A stretch of 64,000 nt of DNA from Neotamlana sargassicola (lineage in GTDB: Bacteria > Bacteroidota > Bacteroidia > Flavobacteriales > Flavobacteriaceae), in the NCBI RefSeq assembly GCF_020523965.1, contig NZ_JAJAPX010000001.1, forward strand, positions 248,001-312,000, in the 5' to 3' direction. Below the pieces are notes generated by a model. That model had not been told where the DNA came from, did not search any database, and worked only from the letters and a program-made list of their open reading frames with translations. Position numbers and translations under genes: made by a program. Below are positions 9,453 through 19,600 of the stretch, in pieces. Position 1 is the first letter of the stretch; each line of letters begins with the position of its first letter.

Positions 9453-10748
9453 TTAATAATGACATTTACCACACTCTAAACCACCCATTTGAGCAGCCGT
9501 CAACTCATCTACTCCATACTTCTTCGATAATTCTTCGTGAATTTTTTCGTAGTAAGCATTATCTTTAACCGCAACGTTAGTTTCACGGTGACAGTTTATA
9601 CACCATCCCATTGTTAATGGAGCATGTTGATACATAATTTCCATTTCTTCAACTGGACCATGACAAGTTTGACATTCTACTCCAGCAACAGTTACGTGCT
9701 GCGAATGATTAAAATATGCGAAATCTGGTAAATTATGAATACGAACCCATTTTACCGGTTTTGATTCTCCTGTATATTTTTGATCAGCGTCACTCCATCC
9801 CGCAGCAGCGTAAAGCTTTTGAATTTCACCATCGTAAAATTCTTTAGAATACTCAGGAGAAGTTTCTCCATTATATTCATAAATTGACTTGTGACAGTTC
9901 ATACAGACATTTAATGATGGTATACCAGAAGTTTTACTAACTCTCGCCGAAGAATGACAATACTTACAATCGATACCATTATCACCAGCGTGAATTTTAT
10001 GTGAAAAATGAATAGGCTGTACAGGTTGATAACCCTGATCTACGCCTACTTGAGACAAGTAACCATAAACAAAATACGCGCTAGACAGTAAAAAGAAAAT
10101 TGCTACAACAATCATTAAAAACTGATTTTGAACAAACGCTTTCCAAAGTGGTGTTCTTTTAGCTGTTTCTGGCAACTCAATATCTTGAGCAACCGCGAAA
10201 CGACGCAAGGTTTTATTCACTAAATAAAGCCCTAAAGCAAGTAAAATAAATAATACCGCTAAAGCTCCTAAAATAATTTCGTTCGTAACACCATTTGTAG
10301 AACCGCCATCTGACGCGGCAGAAACCGCAACAGCCGCATTTTGTGCTGGCGCAGCTTTTTCTTCGGCAGTGTACGCTAAAATGTTATTTATATCGTCATC
10401 TGACAATTGAGGAAAGGCAGTCATTGCAGCACCGCCGTATTCGTTATAAATCTTATTTGCATAAGAATCTCCAGACTTAATAACCCCAGAACTATTACGA
10501 ACCCAAGCATGAATCCATTCCCTATCCAAGCCTTGCTCATCCGATAATCGTTGCTCAACTTTACGTAGAGCTGGACCAGTCATTTTCTTATCAAGTTGAT
10601 GACAAGCTGCACAGTTGGCATTGAATAATGATTTTCCTTTTGCTGGATCTCCTTCTTGCGCTGAAAGAGCAGTTGTAAACGCTAATAAAATAATTAAGCT
10701 AGAACGAAGAATGTTTTTACTTAATTTTCGGTGAATCACCTGTTTCAT
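9453..10748 (-). CDS. actA: alternative complex III subunit ActA, multiheme cytochrome c with an extra N-terminal heme domain
   Basis: First gene of the operon. An N-terminal signal peptide ends near ALSAQ. Six heme-attachment motifs are seen: CAACH near residue 47 within a class-I cytochrome c domain (residues 31-130), then after a transmembrane helix at about 155-178 and another at about 205-228, CKYCH, CMNCH, CQTCH, CINCH and the terminal CGKCH. ActA was described as pentaheme in Rhodothermus, so this protein looks like a fusion of a monoheme domain with the pentaheme subunit. It should sit in the periplasm, anchored by the two helices, and hand electrons to the oxidase. A candidate -7 box lies at 10829-10836. 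Confidence 0.94.
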   Translation of the reverse strand: MKQVIHRKLSKNILRSSLIILLAFTTALSAQEGDPAKGKSLFNANCAACHQLDKKMTGPALRKVEQRLSDEQGLDREWIHAWVRNSSGVIKSGDSYANKIYNEYGGAAMTAFPQLSDDDINNILAYTAEEKAAPAQNAAVAVSAASDGGSTNGVTNEIILGALAVLFILLALGLYLVNKTLRRFAVAQDIELPETAKRTPLWKAFVQNQFLMIVVAIFFLLSSAYFVYGYLSQVGVDQGYQPVQPIHFSHKIHAGDNGIDCKYCHSSARVSKTSGIPSLNVCMNCHKSIYEYNGETSPEYSKEFYDGEIQKLYAAAGWSDADQKYTGESKPVKWVRIHNLPDFAYFNHSQHVTVAGVECQTCHGPVEEMEIMYQHAPLTMGWCINCHRETNVAVKDNAYYEKIHEELSKKYGVDELTAAQMGGLECGKCHY

Positions 10749-10828
10749 ATTATTGGTTGAATTAACTTCTAAACTTTGGTATGATTTTTTCTTATACTGA
10801 AAAAGAATAAATCAATTAAAATCTCTCG

Positions 10829-10836
10829 CAAAAGTA
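10829..10836 (-). promoter_or_regulatory. candidate -7 box of the act-cox operon promoter
   Basis: On the minus strand this reads TACTTTTG, matching the Bacteroidota consensus TAnnTTTG, about 80 bp before the actA start. No clear TTG at -33 was found, so the assignment rests on the -7 box and position only. Confidence 0.5.
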
Positions 10837-10933
10837 ACACTTAAAGTCGATTTTAGAAATGTTCGTTATGTGTTAATTATTAATTTAGAGCGAGTCTAAA
10901 TAAAATATAATCTGTAATTTAATTTATAACGTA

Positions 10934-10941
10934 TACATTTG
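10934..10941 (+). promoter_or_regulatory. candidate -7 box for the SPOR-domain gene
   Basis: TACATTTG matches TAnnTTTG and lies 17 bp before the ATG at 10959. The expected TTG upstream is not clear. The short leader leaves little room for other signals. Confidence 0.5.
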
Positions 10942-10958
10942 TATAAACCTATTTAGTA

Positions 10959-11351
10959 ATGAAAGTATTAAACCCAAAAGTGATTTTATTCACTCTTAGC
11001 ATTTTAGCGTTTAGTAAGGGTAATTTATTTGCTCAAAACGGTACTATCACCATAAATGAAGACCCAAAAATTAAAGAGCTTTTAGCGCTTAAAAAAGAAA
11101 TTAACACGAACGAAACCGATTCTGAACGCTACAAAATACAAGTATATTCTGGAAACCGGAATGGTGCTCAAACCGCACAAAAGGAATTTAGCGAGGTATA
11201 TGGGTCTTGGCATCCAACATTACAATTTGAAGCACCTAATTTTAAGGTTTGGGCTGGAAATTTTAGAACAAGATTAGAAGCCGACCGCGCTTTAAAATCG
11301 ATTAAAAAAACATTTCCTAGCGCTTTTATTTTTAAACCTAAGAAAGGTTAA
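10959..11351 (+). CDS. secreted SPOR-domain protein
   Basis: A 130-residue exported protein. Residues 1-25 form a signal peptide ending near LFAQ. Residues about 52-128 form a SPOR domain: it begins ERYKIQVYSGNRNGAQ, continues with a central FKVWAGNFRTRLEADRAL and ends with IFKPKKG. SPOR domains bind septal peptidoglycan lacking stem peptides. This family of short SPOR proteins is common in Flavobacteriaceae, where its exact role is not known. It is transcribed alone, divergently from actA, and is followed by an intrinsic terminator. Confidence 0.85.
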   Translation: MKVLNPKVILFTLSILAFSKGNLFAQNGTITINEDPKIKELLALKKEINTNETDSERYKIQVYSGNRNGAQTAQKEFSEVYGSWHPTLQFEAPNFKVWAGNFRTRLEADRALKSIKKTFPSAFIFKPKKG

Positions 11352-11382
11352 AACACTGTAAAACCGTTTATCGAAAATTATA

Positions 11383-11418
11383 AAGCAATTGAGATTTTAT
11401 CTTGGTTGCTTTTTTTTG
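11383..11418 (+). terminator. intrinsic terminator of the SPOR-domain gene
   Basis: Arms AAGCAA (11383-11388) and TTGCTT (11406-11411) enclose an inner AGAT/ATCT stem. Three G-T wobbles join the two into a continuous hairpin with a 3-base loop, followed by eight or more T. It lies 31 bp after the stop codon. Confidence 0.75.
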
Positions 11419-11517
11419 GTTTAAATTCTAACAATACATTGTGTTGTTTTTACTTTTATACATACGTGATTTTTATTTGACATTGTTAAATACAGGAAAC
11501 TAATTCCATAATCATGA

Positions 11518-11553
11518 CACACCCCTTACTCCCCTCTTTTTAGAGGAGAAACT
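11518..11553. repeat. dispersed copy of the repeat found at 36431-37220
   Basis: This stretch matches, in reverse complement, the segment of the 185-bp repeat units that runs from the CCCCTCT/AGAGGGG hairpin to AGGGGTGTG. By eye 28 of 31 bases agree over the best part. It sits between two convergent genes, in the 325-bp gap 11352-11676, which otherwise holds only two terminators. Confidence 0.7.
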
Positions 11554-11596
11554 CATGCTCTTTAAAGGCTAAAAGCATTTTTTAAAACTTACATAC

Positions 11597-11626
11597 AAAA
11601 AAAGGCCGGAATATACTTCCGACCTT
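11597..11626 (-). terminator. intrinsic terminator of the rimP-nusA-infB operon
   Basis: Read on the minus strand: GGTCGGAA, loop of 5, TTCCGGCC (11604-11624, with one G-T pair), followed by seven T (11597-11603). It lies about 50 bp after the infB stop codon. Confidence 0.85.
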
Positions 11627-11676
11627 TGTAAAACCAAAATGATTGATTTTTTATTTTTATACTAGTTGCGAAAAGA

Positions 11677-14448
11677 TTACAATTTCTTTTTAACCTCAAC
11701 TTCGTGGAAAGCTTCAATAATGTCTCCTTCTTTAATATCGTTGTAGCCTTTAATCTGCATACCACAATCGTATCCTTTTGAAACTTCTTTTACATCATCT
11801 TTAAATCGTTTTAATGAAGCCAATTCTCCAGTATGAACGACTACACCATCACGAATTAATCTTACGCCAGAGCTTCTAAGTATTTTACCATTTGTAACCA
11901 TACATCCGGCAATACTTCCTATTTTAGACACTTTGAAAATTTCTCTAATTTCTGCCGTACCTGTAACTTCTTCTTTAAGTTCTGGAGAAAGCATACCTTC
12001 CATCGCATCTTTAAGATCGTTTATAGCATCATAAATAATGGAGTATGTTCTGATGTCAATTTCTTCCTTATCTGCAATACTTCTTGCATTTCCAACAGGA
12101 CGCACATTAAACCCTATAATAATAGCATCGGAAGCTGTTGCTAACAACACATCACTTTCTGTAATGGCACCTACTCCTTTATGTATAATATTTACATGAA
12201 TTTCTTCGGTAGATAGTTTTTGGAACGAATCTGTTAACGCTTCAACAGAACCATCCACATCACCTTTAAGGATAATATTTAACTCTTGGAAGTCTCCTAA
12301 TGCAATACGACGTCCAATTTCATCAAGTGTAATATGGCGTTGTGTTCTAACCGATTGCTCACGTTGTAACTGCGCACGTTTTGTTGCAATTTGTTTCGCT
12401 TCACGTTCGTCTTCAAATACATTAAACTTATCACCTGCTTGTGGCGCACCATCTAAACCAAGTATAGAAACTGGAGTTGATGGACCTGCCTCTGCAACAT
12501 CGTGTCCACGTTCATCATGCATGGCTTTTACTTTACCACTATGTTGACCAGCCAACACATAATCTCCAATTCGTAACGTACCGGCTTGTACTAAAATAGT
12601 AGACACATAACCACGACCTTTATCTAAATATGCTTCAACAACAGTACCTGTAGCTGATTTATTAGGATTAGCTGTTAACTCTAACAATTCGGCTTCAAGT
12701 AAAACTTTTTCAAGTAATTCGTTAACACCAGTACCAAATTTAGCTGAAATATCGTGTGATTGAATTTTACCACCCCAATCTTCAACTAAAAGATTCATAT
12801 TAGCTAAACCTTCTTTAATTTTATCTGGGTTAGCATCTGGCTTATCAATTTTGTTTATAGCGAAAACAATTGGAACTCCAGCTGCTTGAGCATGTGCAAT
12901 GGCTTCTTTTGTTTGCGGCATAATATCATCGTCTGCAGCAGCAACAATAATAGCTATATCTGTTACTTGAGCACCACGAGCACGCATAGCGGTAAAGGCC
13001 TCGTGACCAGGTGTATCAAGGAATGCTATTTTTTGTCCATTTTCTAACTGAACACCGTAAGCACCAATATGCTGTGTAATCCCACCAGATTCGCCTGCAA
13101 TTACATTTTCTTCACGAATGTAATCTAAAAGCGATGTTTTACCATGATCGACATGCCCCATTACAGTTACAATTGGCGCACGCGATTTTAAATCTTCCGG
13201 TTTATCTTCAACCTCTTCGATTGCTTCTTCGATATCGGCAGTTACAAATTCTACTTTATAACCAAACTCATCTGCAACTATAGATAAAGTTTCAGCATCT
13301 AAACGTTGGTTCATAGTAACCATCATTCCTAAGGACATACACGCCGAAATAATTTGAGTTACTCCAACATCCATCATGGTTGCTACCTCACTAGCTGTAA
13401 CAAACTCTGTAACTTTAAGTGTTTTACTTTCTGCTGCTTCTGCTTGTAATTCTCTTTCGGTTTGATCTCTATGTTGGTCACGTTTATCTCTACGATATTT
13501 TGCACCACGACCTTTATTAGATTTCCCTTGGAGTTTTTCAAGCGTTTCGCGTACTTGTTTTTTAACATCTTCTTCGCTAGGCTCTTCTTTAACTACAGTT
13601 CTGCCTCGTCCCTTACCTTTAAAGCGATCGTTTCTGTTATTATTATTTCCGCCTCTATTATCGTTCGGCGCACCGCCACCAGTTTTACTAATTCTACGGC
13701 GTTTTCTTTTATTTTGAGCTCCGGCACCATCTTTGGCATCGGTTTTTTTATCGTCTTTTTTCTTTTTTGGCTTATTGAATTGCGATAAATCTATTTTATC
13801 TCCTGCGATTTTAGGACCCGTAAGTTTTTGGTATTGCGTTTTAACACGACCACCAGAAACCGAAATATCTGTTTTAGGCGCTTCTGCTTTTGGAGCCTCG
13901 GCTTCTTTAGGATTTGCAGGCGCTTCTGTTTTAACGTCTGGCTTAACCTCTTTTGCAGCCTCAACTTTAGGTGTTTCTGGTGCTTTTTTAGCGGTTTCCT
14001 CTGGTTTTGGTGCTTCAGCTTTAGGCGCTTGTGGTTCAGGTTTTTTATCAACCTTTTTAGGCTCTAAATCTATTTTACCAACTTGCTTTGGTCCAGTAAG
14101 CGTTTTTGCTGCTTTAACAACCTCATTTTTTTGCGCTTCTTGACGCGCTTTTTCTTGAGCTTCGCGGGCTTCATCTTGGGCTTTTTGCTTAGCTTCGAGT
14201 TCTTTTTCACGTTTAATACGTAAATCTTCCTTCTCTTTTAGCTTTGCTTCACTTACTTCTTGCGACTTTACTTTTTTGCTAGCGTCGGTTTCAAATTCAT
14301 CGGAAAGAATCTTATATGTTTCTTCCGAAATTTTTGTAGTGGGACGCTTCTCAATATCGACACCTTTAGAGTCTAAAAACTCCACAGCACGATCTAGAGA
14401 AATGTTAAGTTCGCGTAATACTTTATTTAATCTTATTGTTTCAGCCAT
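11677..14448 (-). CDS. infB: translation initiation factor IF-2
   Basis: GTPase that brings initiator tRNA to the 30S subunit. Residues 1-60 form the IF2_N domain. Residues 70-340 are a long charged, Lys/Glu/Ala/Pro-rich linker. A second IF2_N-like segment ([15 protein letters not shown]) follows at about 345-410. The GTPase domain starts at about residue 427 with [16 protein letters not shown], then DTPGHEAF and [10 protein letters not shown]. The C-terminal half holds the IF-2 beta-barrel and C2 domains and ends [19 protein letters not shown]. The 923-residue length is usual for Bacteroidota. It is 31 bp downstream of nusA in the rimP-nusA-infB operon. Confidence 0.98.
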   Translation of the reverse strand: MAETIRLNKVLRELNISLDRAVEFLDSKGVDIEKRPTTKISEETYKILSDEFETDASKKVKSQEVSEAKLKEKEDLRIKREKELEAKQKAQDEAREAQEKARQEAQKNEVVKAAKTLTGPKQVGKIDLEPKKVDKKPEPQAPKAEAPKPEETAKKAPETPKVEAAKEVKPDVKTEAPANPKEAEAPKAEAPKTDISVSGGRVKTQYQKLTGPKIAGDKIDLSQFNKPKKKKDDKKTDAKDGAGAQNKRKRRRISKTGGGAPNDNRGGNNNNRNDRFKGKGRGRTVVKEEPSEEDVKKQVRETLEKLQGKSNKGRGAKYRRDKRDQHRDQTERELQAEAAESKTLKVTEFVTASEVATMMDVGVTQIISACMSLGMMVTMNQRLDAETLSIVADEFGYKVEFVTADIEEAIEEVEDKPEDLKSRAPIVTVMGHVDHGKTSLLDYIREENVIAGESGGITQHIGAYGVQLENGQKIAFLDTPGHEAFTAMRARGAQVTDIAIIVAAADDDIMPQTKEAIAHAQAAGVPIVFAINKIDKPDANPDKIKEGLANMNLLVEDWGGKIQSHDISAKFGTGVNELLEKVLLEAELLELTANPNKSATGTVVEAYLDKGRGYVSTILVQAGTLRIGDYVLAGQHSGKVKAMHDERGHDVAEAGPSTPVSILGLDGAPQAGDKFNVFEDEREAKQIATKRAQLQREQSVRTQRHITLDEIGRRIALGDFQELNIILKGDVDGSVEALTDSFQKLSTEEIHVNIIHKGVGAITESDVLLATASDAIIIGFNVRPVGNARSIADKEEIDIRTYSIIYDAINDLKDAMEGMLSPELKEEVTGTAEIREIFKVSKIGSIAGCMVTNGKILRSSGVRLIRDGVVVHTGELASLKRFKDDVKEVSKGYDCGMQIKGYNDIKEGDIIEAFHEVEVKKKL

Positions 14449-14479
14449 AAATTGCCTTTAAAATACTCAAATATATATG

Positions 14480-15712
14480 TTATTCTTCGAATTCTTCTCT
14501 TAAAATTCTAATAACGTCGATAATAGTTTCTTCTTCTAAATCTGTTCGTTTCACTAAATCGTTTACCTCTTGCTCTAAAATGCTTTTTGCGGTATCTAAT
14601 CCAGCTTTACTAAACTCTTCAATAATCCAACCTTCAATTTCATCTGAAAATTCGGTTAGTTCTACGTCTTCTTCTGCACCTTCTCTAAACACATCAATTT
14701 CGAAACCAGTTAATTGACCAGCCAAACGAATATTGTGTCCGCCTCGACCGATAGCTTTACTTACTTCTTCTGGTTTTAAAATGACCTCGGCACGTTTGTT
14801 TTCTTCATCTAATTTAATAGATGTTACGCGCGCAGGACTTAAAGCTCTAGTAATAAATAATTGCAGGTTATTAGTGTAATTAATTACATCGATATTTTCG
14901 TTTCCTAATTCACGTACAATACCGTGAATACGAGACCCTTTCATACCTACACAAGCACCTACAGGATCGATTCTATCATCATAAGAATCTACTGCTACTT
15001 TTGCTTTTTCGCCAGGAATTCTAACCACATTTTTAATGGTAATTAAACCGTCGAAAACTTCAGGTATTTCTTGCTCGAACAATTTCTCTAAAAATAAAGG
15101 TGATGTTCTAGACATAATAATTGCTGGTTTTGCACCTTTAAGCTCTACGGCTTCAATTACACCTCTTACGTTATCTCCTTTTCTAAAGAAATCCGATGGG
15201 ATTTGTTTATCTTTTGGAAGTACAATTTCGTTACCTTCATCATCTAACAAAATAACTGCTCTGTGACGAATATGATGTACTTCTGCTGTATAAATTTCTC
15301 CTATTAAATCTTTAAATTGCTTATAGATAATAGTGTTATCGTGTTCGTGAATTTTAGAAATTAAGTTTTGACGTAATGCTAAAATAGCACGACGACCTAA
15401 ATCGATTAACTTTACTTCTTCAGACACATCTTCACCAACTTCAAAATCTGGTTCAATTTTACGCGCTTCGGTTAATGATATTTCTTGATTTTCGTCTTCA
15501 ACTTCATCATCGGCTACAACAATTCTATTTCTCCAAATTTCTAAATCGCCTTTATCCGGGTTTACAATGATATCGAAATTATCATCGTCTCCATATTTCT
15601 TTTTAAGGGCGCTTCTAAACACGTCCTCTAAAATTGCCATTAACGTAACTCTGTCAATTAGCTTATCATCTTTAAATTCTGAAAAAGATTCTATTAACGC
15701 GACATTCTCCAT
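14480..15712 (-). CDS. nusA: transcription termination/antitermination factor NusA
   Basis: RNA-polymerase-associated factor that modulates pausing, termination and antitermination. It has an N-terminal polymerase-binding domain (residues 1-130), an S1 domain (about 133-200, IYTAEVHHIRHRAVILLDDE), then two KH domains (about 230-345), with the signatures DPVGACVGMKGSRIHGIVRE and SKAIGRGGHNIRLAGQLTG. The 410-residue protein ends soon after a short acidic C-terminal region and lacks the repeated acidic domains of the E. coli protein, as is normal here. It lies 7 bp behind rimP. In E. coli NusA regulates its own operon; the hairpin before rimP could serve the same purpose here. Confidence 0.98.
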   Translation of the reverse strand: MENVALIESFSEFKDDKLIDRVTLMAILEDVFRSALKKKYGDDDNFDIIVNPDKGDLEIWRNRIVVADDEVEDENQEISLTEARKIEPDFEVGEDVSEEVKLIDLGRRAILALRQNLISKIHEHDNTIIYKQFKDLIGEIYTAEVHHIRHRAVILLDDEGNEIVLPKDKQIPSDFFRKGDNVRGVIEAVELKGAKPAIIMSRTSPLFLEKLFEQEIPEVFDGLITIKNVVRIPGEKAKVAVDSYDDRIDPVGACVGMKGSRIHGIVRELGNENIDVINYTNNLQLFITRALSPARVTSIKLDEENKRAEVILKPEEVSKAIGRGGHNIRLAGQLTGFEIDVFREGAEEDVELTEFSDEIEGWIIEEFSKAGLDTAKSILEQEVNDLVKRTDLEEETIIDVIRILREEFEE

Positions 15713-15719
15713 AACTCAA

Positions 15720-16181
15720 TTAAAATTTTATCATAACTTTTGCTTCTTTAATATCTTGATAAGGAATTTTTGCTTCCTTTTTTACTGTCACTTTACCTTT
15801 ACCTACTGGTTTTGGCTCACGCACTTTCCAGTTTAAGGTTATTTCGGTATCGTTAGCCTCGGTAAGCTCGCCTTCAATTTCGTTTGAAGCCGTTTTTACT
15901 TTTAGCGTTCGGCCTTGATTTTTTTTATACTGACGGTTATGCACTAACGGCGCAGTGGCGCCTGCCGACATAACTTCGAGCGAGAAATCTTCTTCTTCGC
16001 GATCTAAATTATGCTCAATGGCTCTGCTTACAAAAATACAATCTTCTACTAAAACACCGTTATCACCATCGATAATCACTTTAATATGATTTTCGGTATT
16101 TATAGTAAAATCAATTAAAAATAAATCGGTACGTTCTTGCAACGCGCCTTCTAGTAGTTCTAAAGCTTTTGTTCGCAACAT
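15720..16181 (-). CDS. rimP: ribosome maturation factor RimP
   Basis: Needed for late assembly of the 30S subunit. The N-terminal alpha/beta domain (residues 10-85) includes NHIKVIIDGDNGVLVEDC and the family stretch YSLEVMSAG in the form FSLEVMSAGATAPL. The C-terminal Sm-like domain spans about 90-150. Length of 153 residues is typical. It is first in the rimP-nusA-infB operon, preceded by a strong hairpin and T-run ending 10 bp before its ATG. Confidence 0.96.
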   Translation of the reverse strand: MLRTKALELLEGALQERTDLFLIDFTINTENHIKVIIDGDNGVLVEDCIFVSRAIEHNLDREEEDFSLEVMSAGATAPLVHNRQYKKNQGRTLKVKTASNEIEGELTEANDTEITLNWKVREPKPVGKGKVTVKKEAKIPYQDIKEAKVMIKF

Positions 16182-16191
16182 TTTTTAGTAT

Positions 16192-16217
16192 AAAAAGAGG
16201 GGACTTTCCGTCCCCTC
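16192..16217 (-). promoter_or_regulatory. terminator-like hairpin in the rimP-nusA-infB leader
   Basis: On the minus strand GAGGGGAC, loop GGAAA, GTCCCCTC form a perfect 8-bp GC-rich stem (16197-16217), followed at once by TTTTT (16192-16196). The ATG of rimP follows 10 bp later. In form this is an intrinsic terminator placed between promoter and first gene, hence a candidate attenuator. A 19-codon reading frame (16160-16219, start ATG at 16217-16219) runs through the hairpin and overlaps the start of rimP; whether it is translated is unknown. Confidence 0.7.
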
Positions 16218-16244
16218 ATTTAGTTTTTTCGCCTTTCAACGCTG

Positions 16245-16252
16245 CAAATATA
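16245..16252 (-). promoter_or_regulatory. candidate -7 box of the rimP-nusA-infB promoter
   Basis: Minus strand TATATTTG matches TAnnTTTG and is followed by C. It would give a leader of roughly 55-60 bases that contains the whole hairpin. No convincing TTG lies at the expected distance upstream. Confidence 0.6.
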
Positions 16253-16390
16253 TAATATTTTATTGATTTTTAAAGGATTTTAAAACAAAACCCTGAACAA
16301 ATTATTTATTTTCAAAATAGTAAAACCAACTAATACTAGTTTTAAAACACAAAAAAGCCTTAATTATTGAAATAATTAAGGCTGTATTTG

Positions 16391-16463
16391 TTGGCCCACT
16401 AGGGCTCGAACCTAGACTCTTTGGTACCAAAAACCAACGTGTTGCCAGTTACACCATAGGCCA
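16391..16463 (-). tRNA. tRNA-Gln (anticodon TTG)
   Basis: The 73-base minus-strand sequence folds into a cloverleaf. The acceptor stem pairs TGGCCTA with TGGGCCA (one G-T). The anticodon stem TTGGT/ACCAA encloses the loop TTTTGGT, giving anticodon TTG. The T arm contains GGTTCGAGCC. The discriminator base is A and CCA is not encoded. It lies alone between rimP and the DUF2723 gene with its own promoter. Confidence 0.95.
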
Positions 16464-16480
16464 TTCGTGTAATGAGGGTG

Positions 16481-16510
16481 CAAATTTAAAACAAAGTTTT
16501 ATTTTTACAA
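16481..16510 (-). promoter_or_regulatory. promoter of tRNA-Gln
   Basis: On the minus strand TTG (16508-16510), 19 bp, then TAAATTTG (16481-16488). Both elements and the spacing match the flavobacterial primary-sigma consensus. The tRNA begins 17 bp after the -7 box. Confidence 0.75.
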
Positions 16511-16612
16511 GTTTTTTTTAAAAAAATAATAGTTAAAACTTAACGTTTACTTAAAAATATTTGCTGTAACGTATTTATTGTTAAATTCGCCAAAGCAATT
16601 AAACACATAAAA

Positions 16613-19600
16613 ATGGCACAATTCAACTTTAAAAAATGGAACACAATTTTAGGCTGGTTCTCTTTTTTAATCGCTTTAATTACATATAGTTTAACAGTTG
16701 AACCTACGGTAAGTTTTTGGGATGCTGGCGAGTATATTTTAACCTCATCGAAACTACAAGTTGGTCACCCACCTGGAGCGCCACTTTTTCAAATGATGGG
16801 TGCTTTTTTCTCTATATTTACTTTTGGTAATAACGAACTTGTAGGTTGGATGATGAATATGATGAGTGCCGTATCGAGTGCATTCACCATTCTTTTTATG
16901 TTTTGGACCATTACTTTATTGCTAAAAAAACTTGTTGAAACCAACACCGAAATTACCCAACCTAAAGCCATCGCCATTTTAGGAAGCGGTTTAGTAGGTA
17001 GTTTAGCTTTTACTTTTACCGATTCGTTTTGGTTTAACGCCGTTGAAACTGAGGTTTATGCGATGGCAACTCTAATTATGTCGGCATTATTTTGGTTAGG
17101 ACTTCGCTGGGAACAAGATATGGATACCCCTCGTGGCAACCGTTGGTTAGTTTTAATTGCTTTTGTTATCGGTTTATCGTTTGGTGTGCATTTTATGGGA
17201 TTATTAACTATTCCAGCTATCGGACTTATTTACTACTTTAAAAACTACAAAACCGTTACTGTAAAAAACTTTATTATTGCTAATGCGGTTTCGGTTGCCG
17301 TTTTATTATTCATATTTAAACTCTTAGCACCTAACATTCTAAAAATATTTTCTATGTCGGAAATATTTTTTGTGAACAGTATTGGGCTTCCGTTTAACTC
17401 TGGTTCTATAATTGCATTAATTGTATTAATAGCACTAATTAATTATGGATTACGATTCACCAGAAAAAAAGGTTATGTACATTTAAACACTGCCGTACTA
17501 TGTTTAACCTTTGTAATTATTGGTTTTTCAACATGGTTAATGTTACCTATTCGTGCCAATGCCAATGTGGTTATTAATGAAAACAACCCGTCGAGTGCTC
17601 GTGAATTACTTGCATATTACAACTTAGAGCAATACCCAGAAACGCACTTGTTTTATGGCCCACAATTTACAGACCAATATGCTTATTTAGATGATAACAA
17701 TCCATACATAGACGACAAACCTAAATATGAAAAAGATGAAGAAAAAGGAGAATATGTTATTGTAAACGATTACAAAAATGCTAAGCAAAATTATAACTCG
17801 AAACATGCATCTATTTTACCACGTATGTGGAGTGCCGAACATGCCGAGAATTACATGATGTTTTCTGGATTTTTAGATTTTAAAGTAAAACCAGGCTTAC
17901 AAAACGATTTTTATAGAGCGGCATCAAACGCAGGCTTACCTGAAGAGCAAGCCAACGCTTACGCCTTAAATCAAATTACCCAATACAAAGCTCAAATTAG
18001 TGAATTTAAAAATCAAGTTGCTCAAGGTAATGTAGATTACGAAGATTACAACAACTTTTTAAAGGCTGAAAAAAGTAATATAGAAATTAAAAAGCCATCT
18101 ATAGCTAGTAACATTGCTTACCTTTTCGAGTATCAATTAGGCTACATGTACTGGCGCTATTTCATGTGGAATTTCTCTGGAAGACAAGACGATGTGCAAG
18201 GTCGCTACGACAACCACGGAAACTGGATTACAGGCATAAAATTTATAGACGAATGGCATTTAGGCTACTCACAAGACAATTTACCAAGCGATGTTAAAAA
18301 CAACAAGGCAAGAAACACTTATTATTTATTACCGTTAATTCTAGGTTTAATTGGCTTTTTCTTTCTGTTTAATAAAGACAGAAAACGCTTTTGGGTTATG
18401 CTAGTATTCTTCTTATTTACTGGTTTAGCTATTCAAGTTTACACTAATGTTCGTCCGTTTGAACCTCGAGAGCGCGATTACTCGGTTGTAGGATCATTTT
18501 ACGTATTTGCCCTTTGGATAGGTTTTGGCGTTTATGCCATTTTTGATGCGTTAAAAACAAAAGTAACCTCAAAATTACTGGCCCCAGCCATTAGTGTGGC
18601 ATGTTTGGTTTTAGTACCAACCATTATGGCTGCTAATAACTGGGACGACCATGACAGATCGGAGAAATACACCGCCAATGCCATGGCTAAAATGTACCTA
18701 GATTCTTGTGCAGAAAATGCCATATTATTTACCATTGGAGATAACGATACGTTTGCCCTTTGGTACGCCCAAGAAATTGAAGGCTACCGTACCGATGTGC
18801 GTGTTGTAAATACGAGTTTATTTCAAACCGATTGGTATATAGACCAAATGAAACGAAAGGCTTACGAAAGCGACCCAATACCATCGCAACTAGAACATAA
18901 AAACTATCAATATGGCACCAACGATTATATTGTAATTGAAAATGTAATTAAAGACACGCTAAATATTAATAAGTTTTTAGATTTTGTACAAAGCGACAAC
19001 CCAAGAACAAAATATAAATATGTTTTAGAGCAAAAAGGATATGATGTTACAGACATAAGAAGTCAAGATCTTACAGCTACTTACATGCCAACACCACATT
19101 TACGCATACCTGTTAATAAAATAAATGCTTTAAAATCTGGTATTGTAAAAGCAAAAGATGCCGAAGCTATTGTACCTTATATTGATATTGAGGTAACAGG
19201 CGGAGCTCTTTACAAAAACCGCTTGCTTATGTTAGACATTGTTGCCAATAACGAATGGAACCGCCCTATTTATTTCACAGGAGGAAGTTTTGGTGACGAC
19301 GATTACCTATGGATGAAAGACTACCTTCAACTAGATGGTATGTGCTACAAATTAGTACCCATTAAAACTGAAGTTGATAGAAATAATCCGTTTGATATGG
19401 GACGTGTTGATGCCGATTTAATGTACGAAAAGGTAAAAAAATGGGATTGGGGTAACAGCGGAAGCCCAAACATTTACCACGACCCAGAAACGCGTAAAAA
19501 TTCTATTACCTACCGTGGTAATTTAGCTCGTTTGGTTGAGCAATTAATTAACGAGAACAAGCCAAAAAAGGCCGAAGAAATAGCCGATATTGCTATGAAC

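Noticed and set aside
13733-14143. Plus-strand 136-residue frame inside infB
   Set aside because: It is a shadow of the repetitive Lys/Glu/Ala/Pro-rich linker of IF-2, with no start context or family resemblance.
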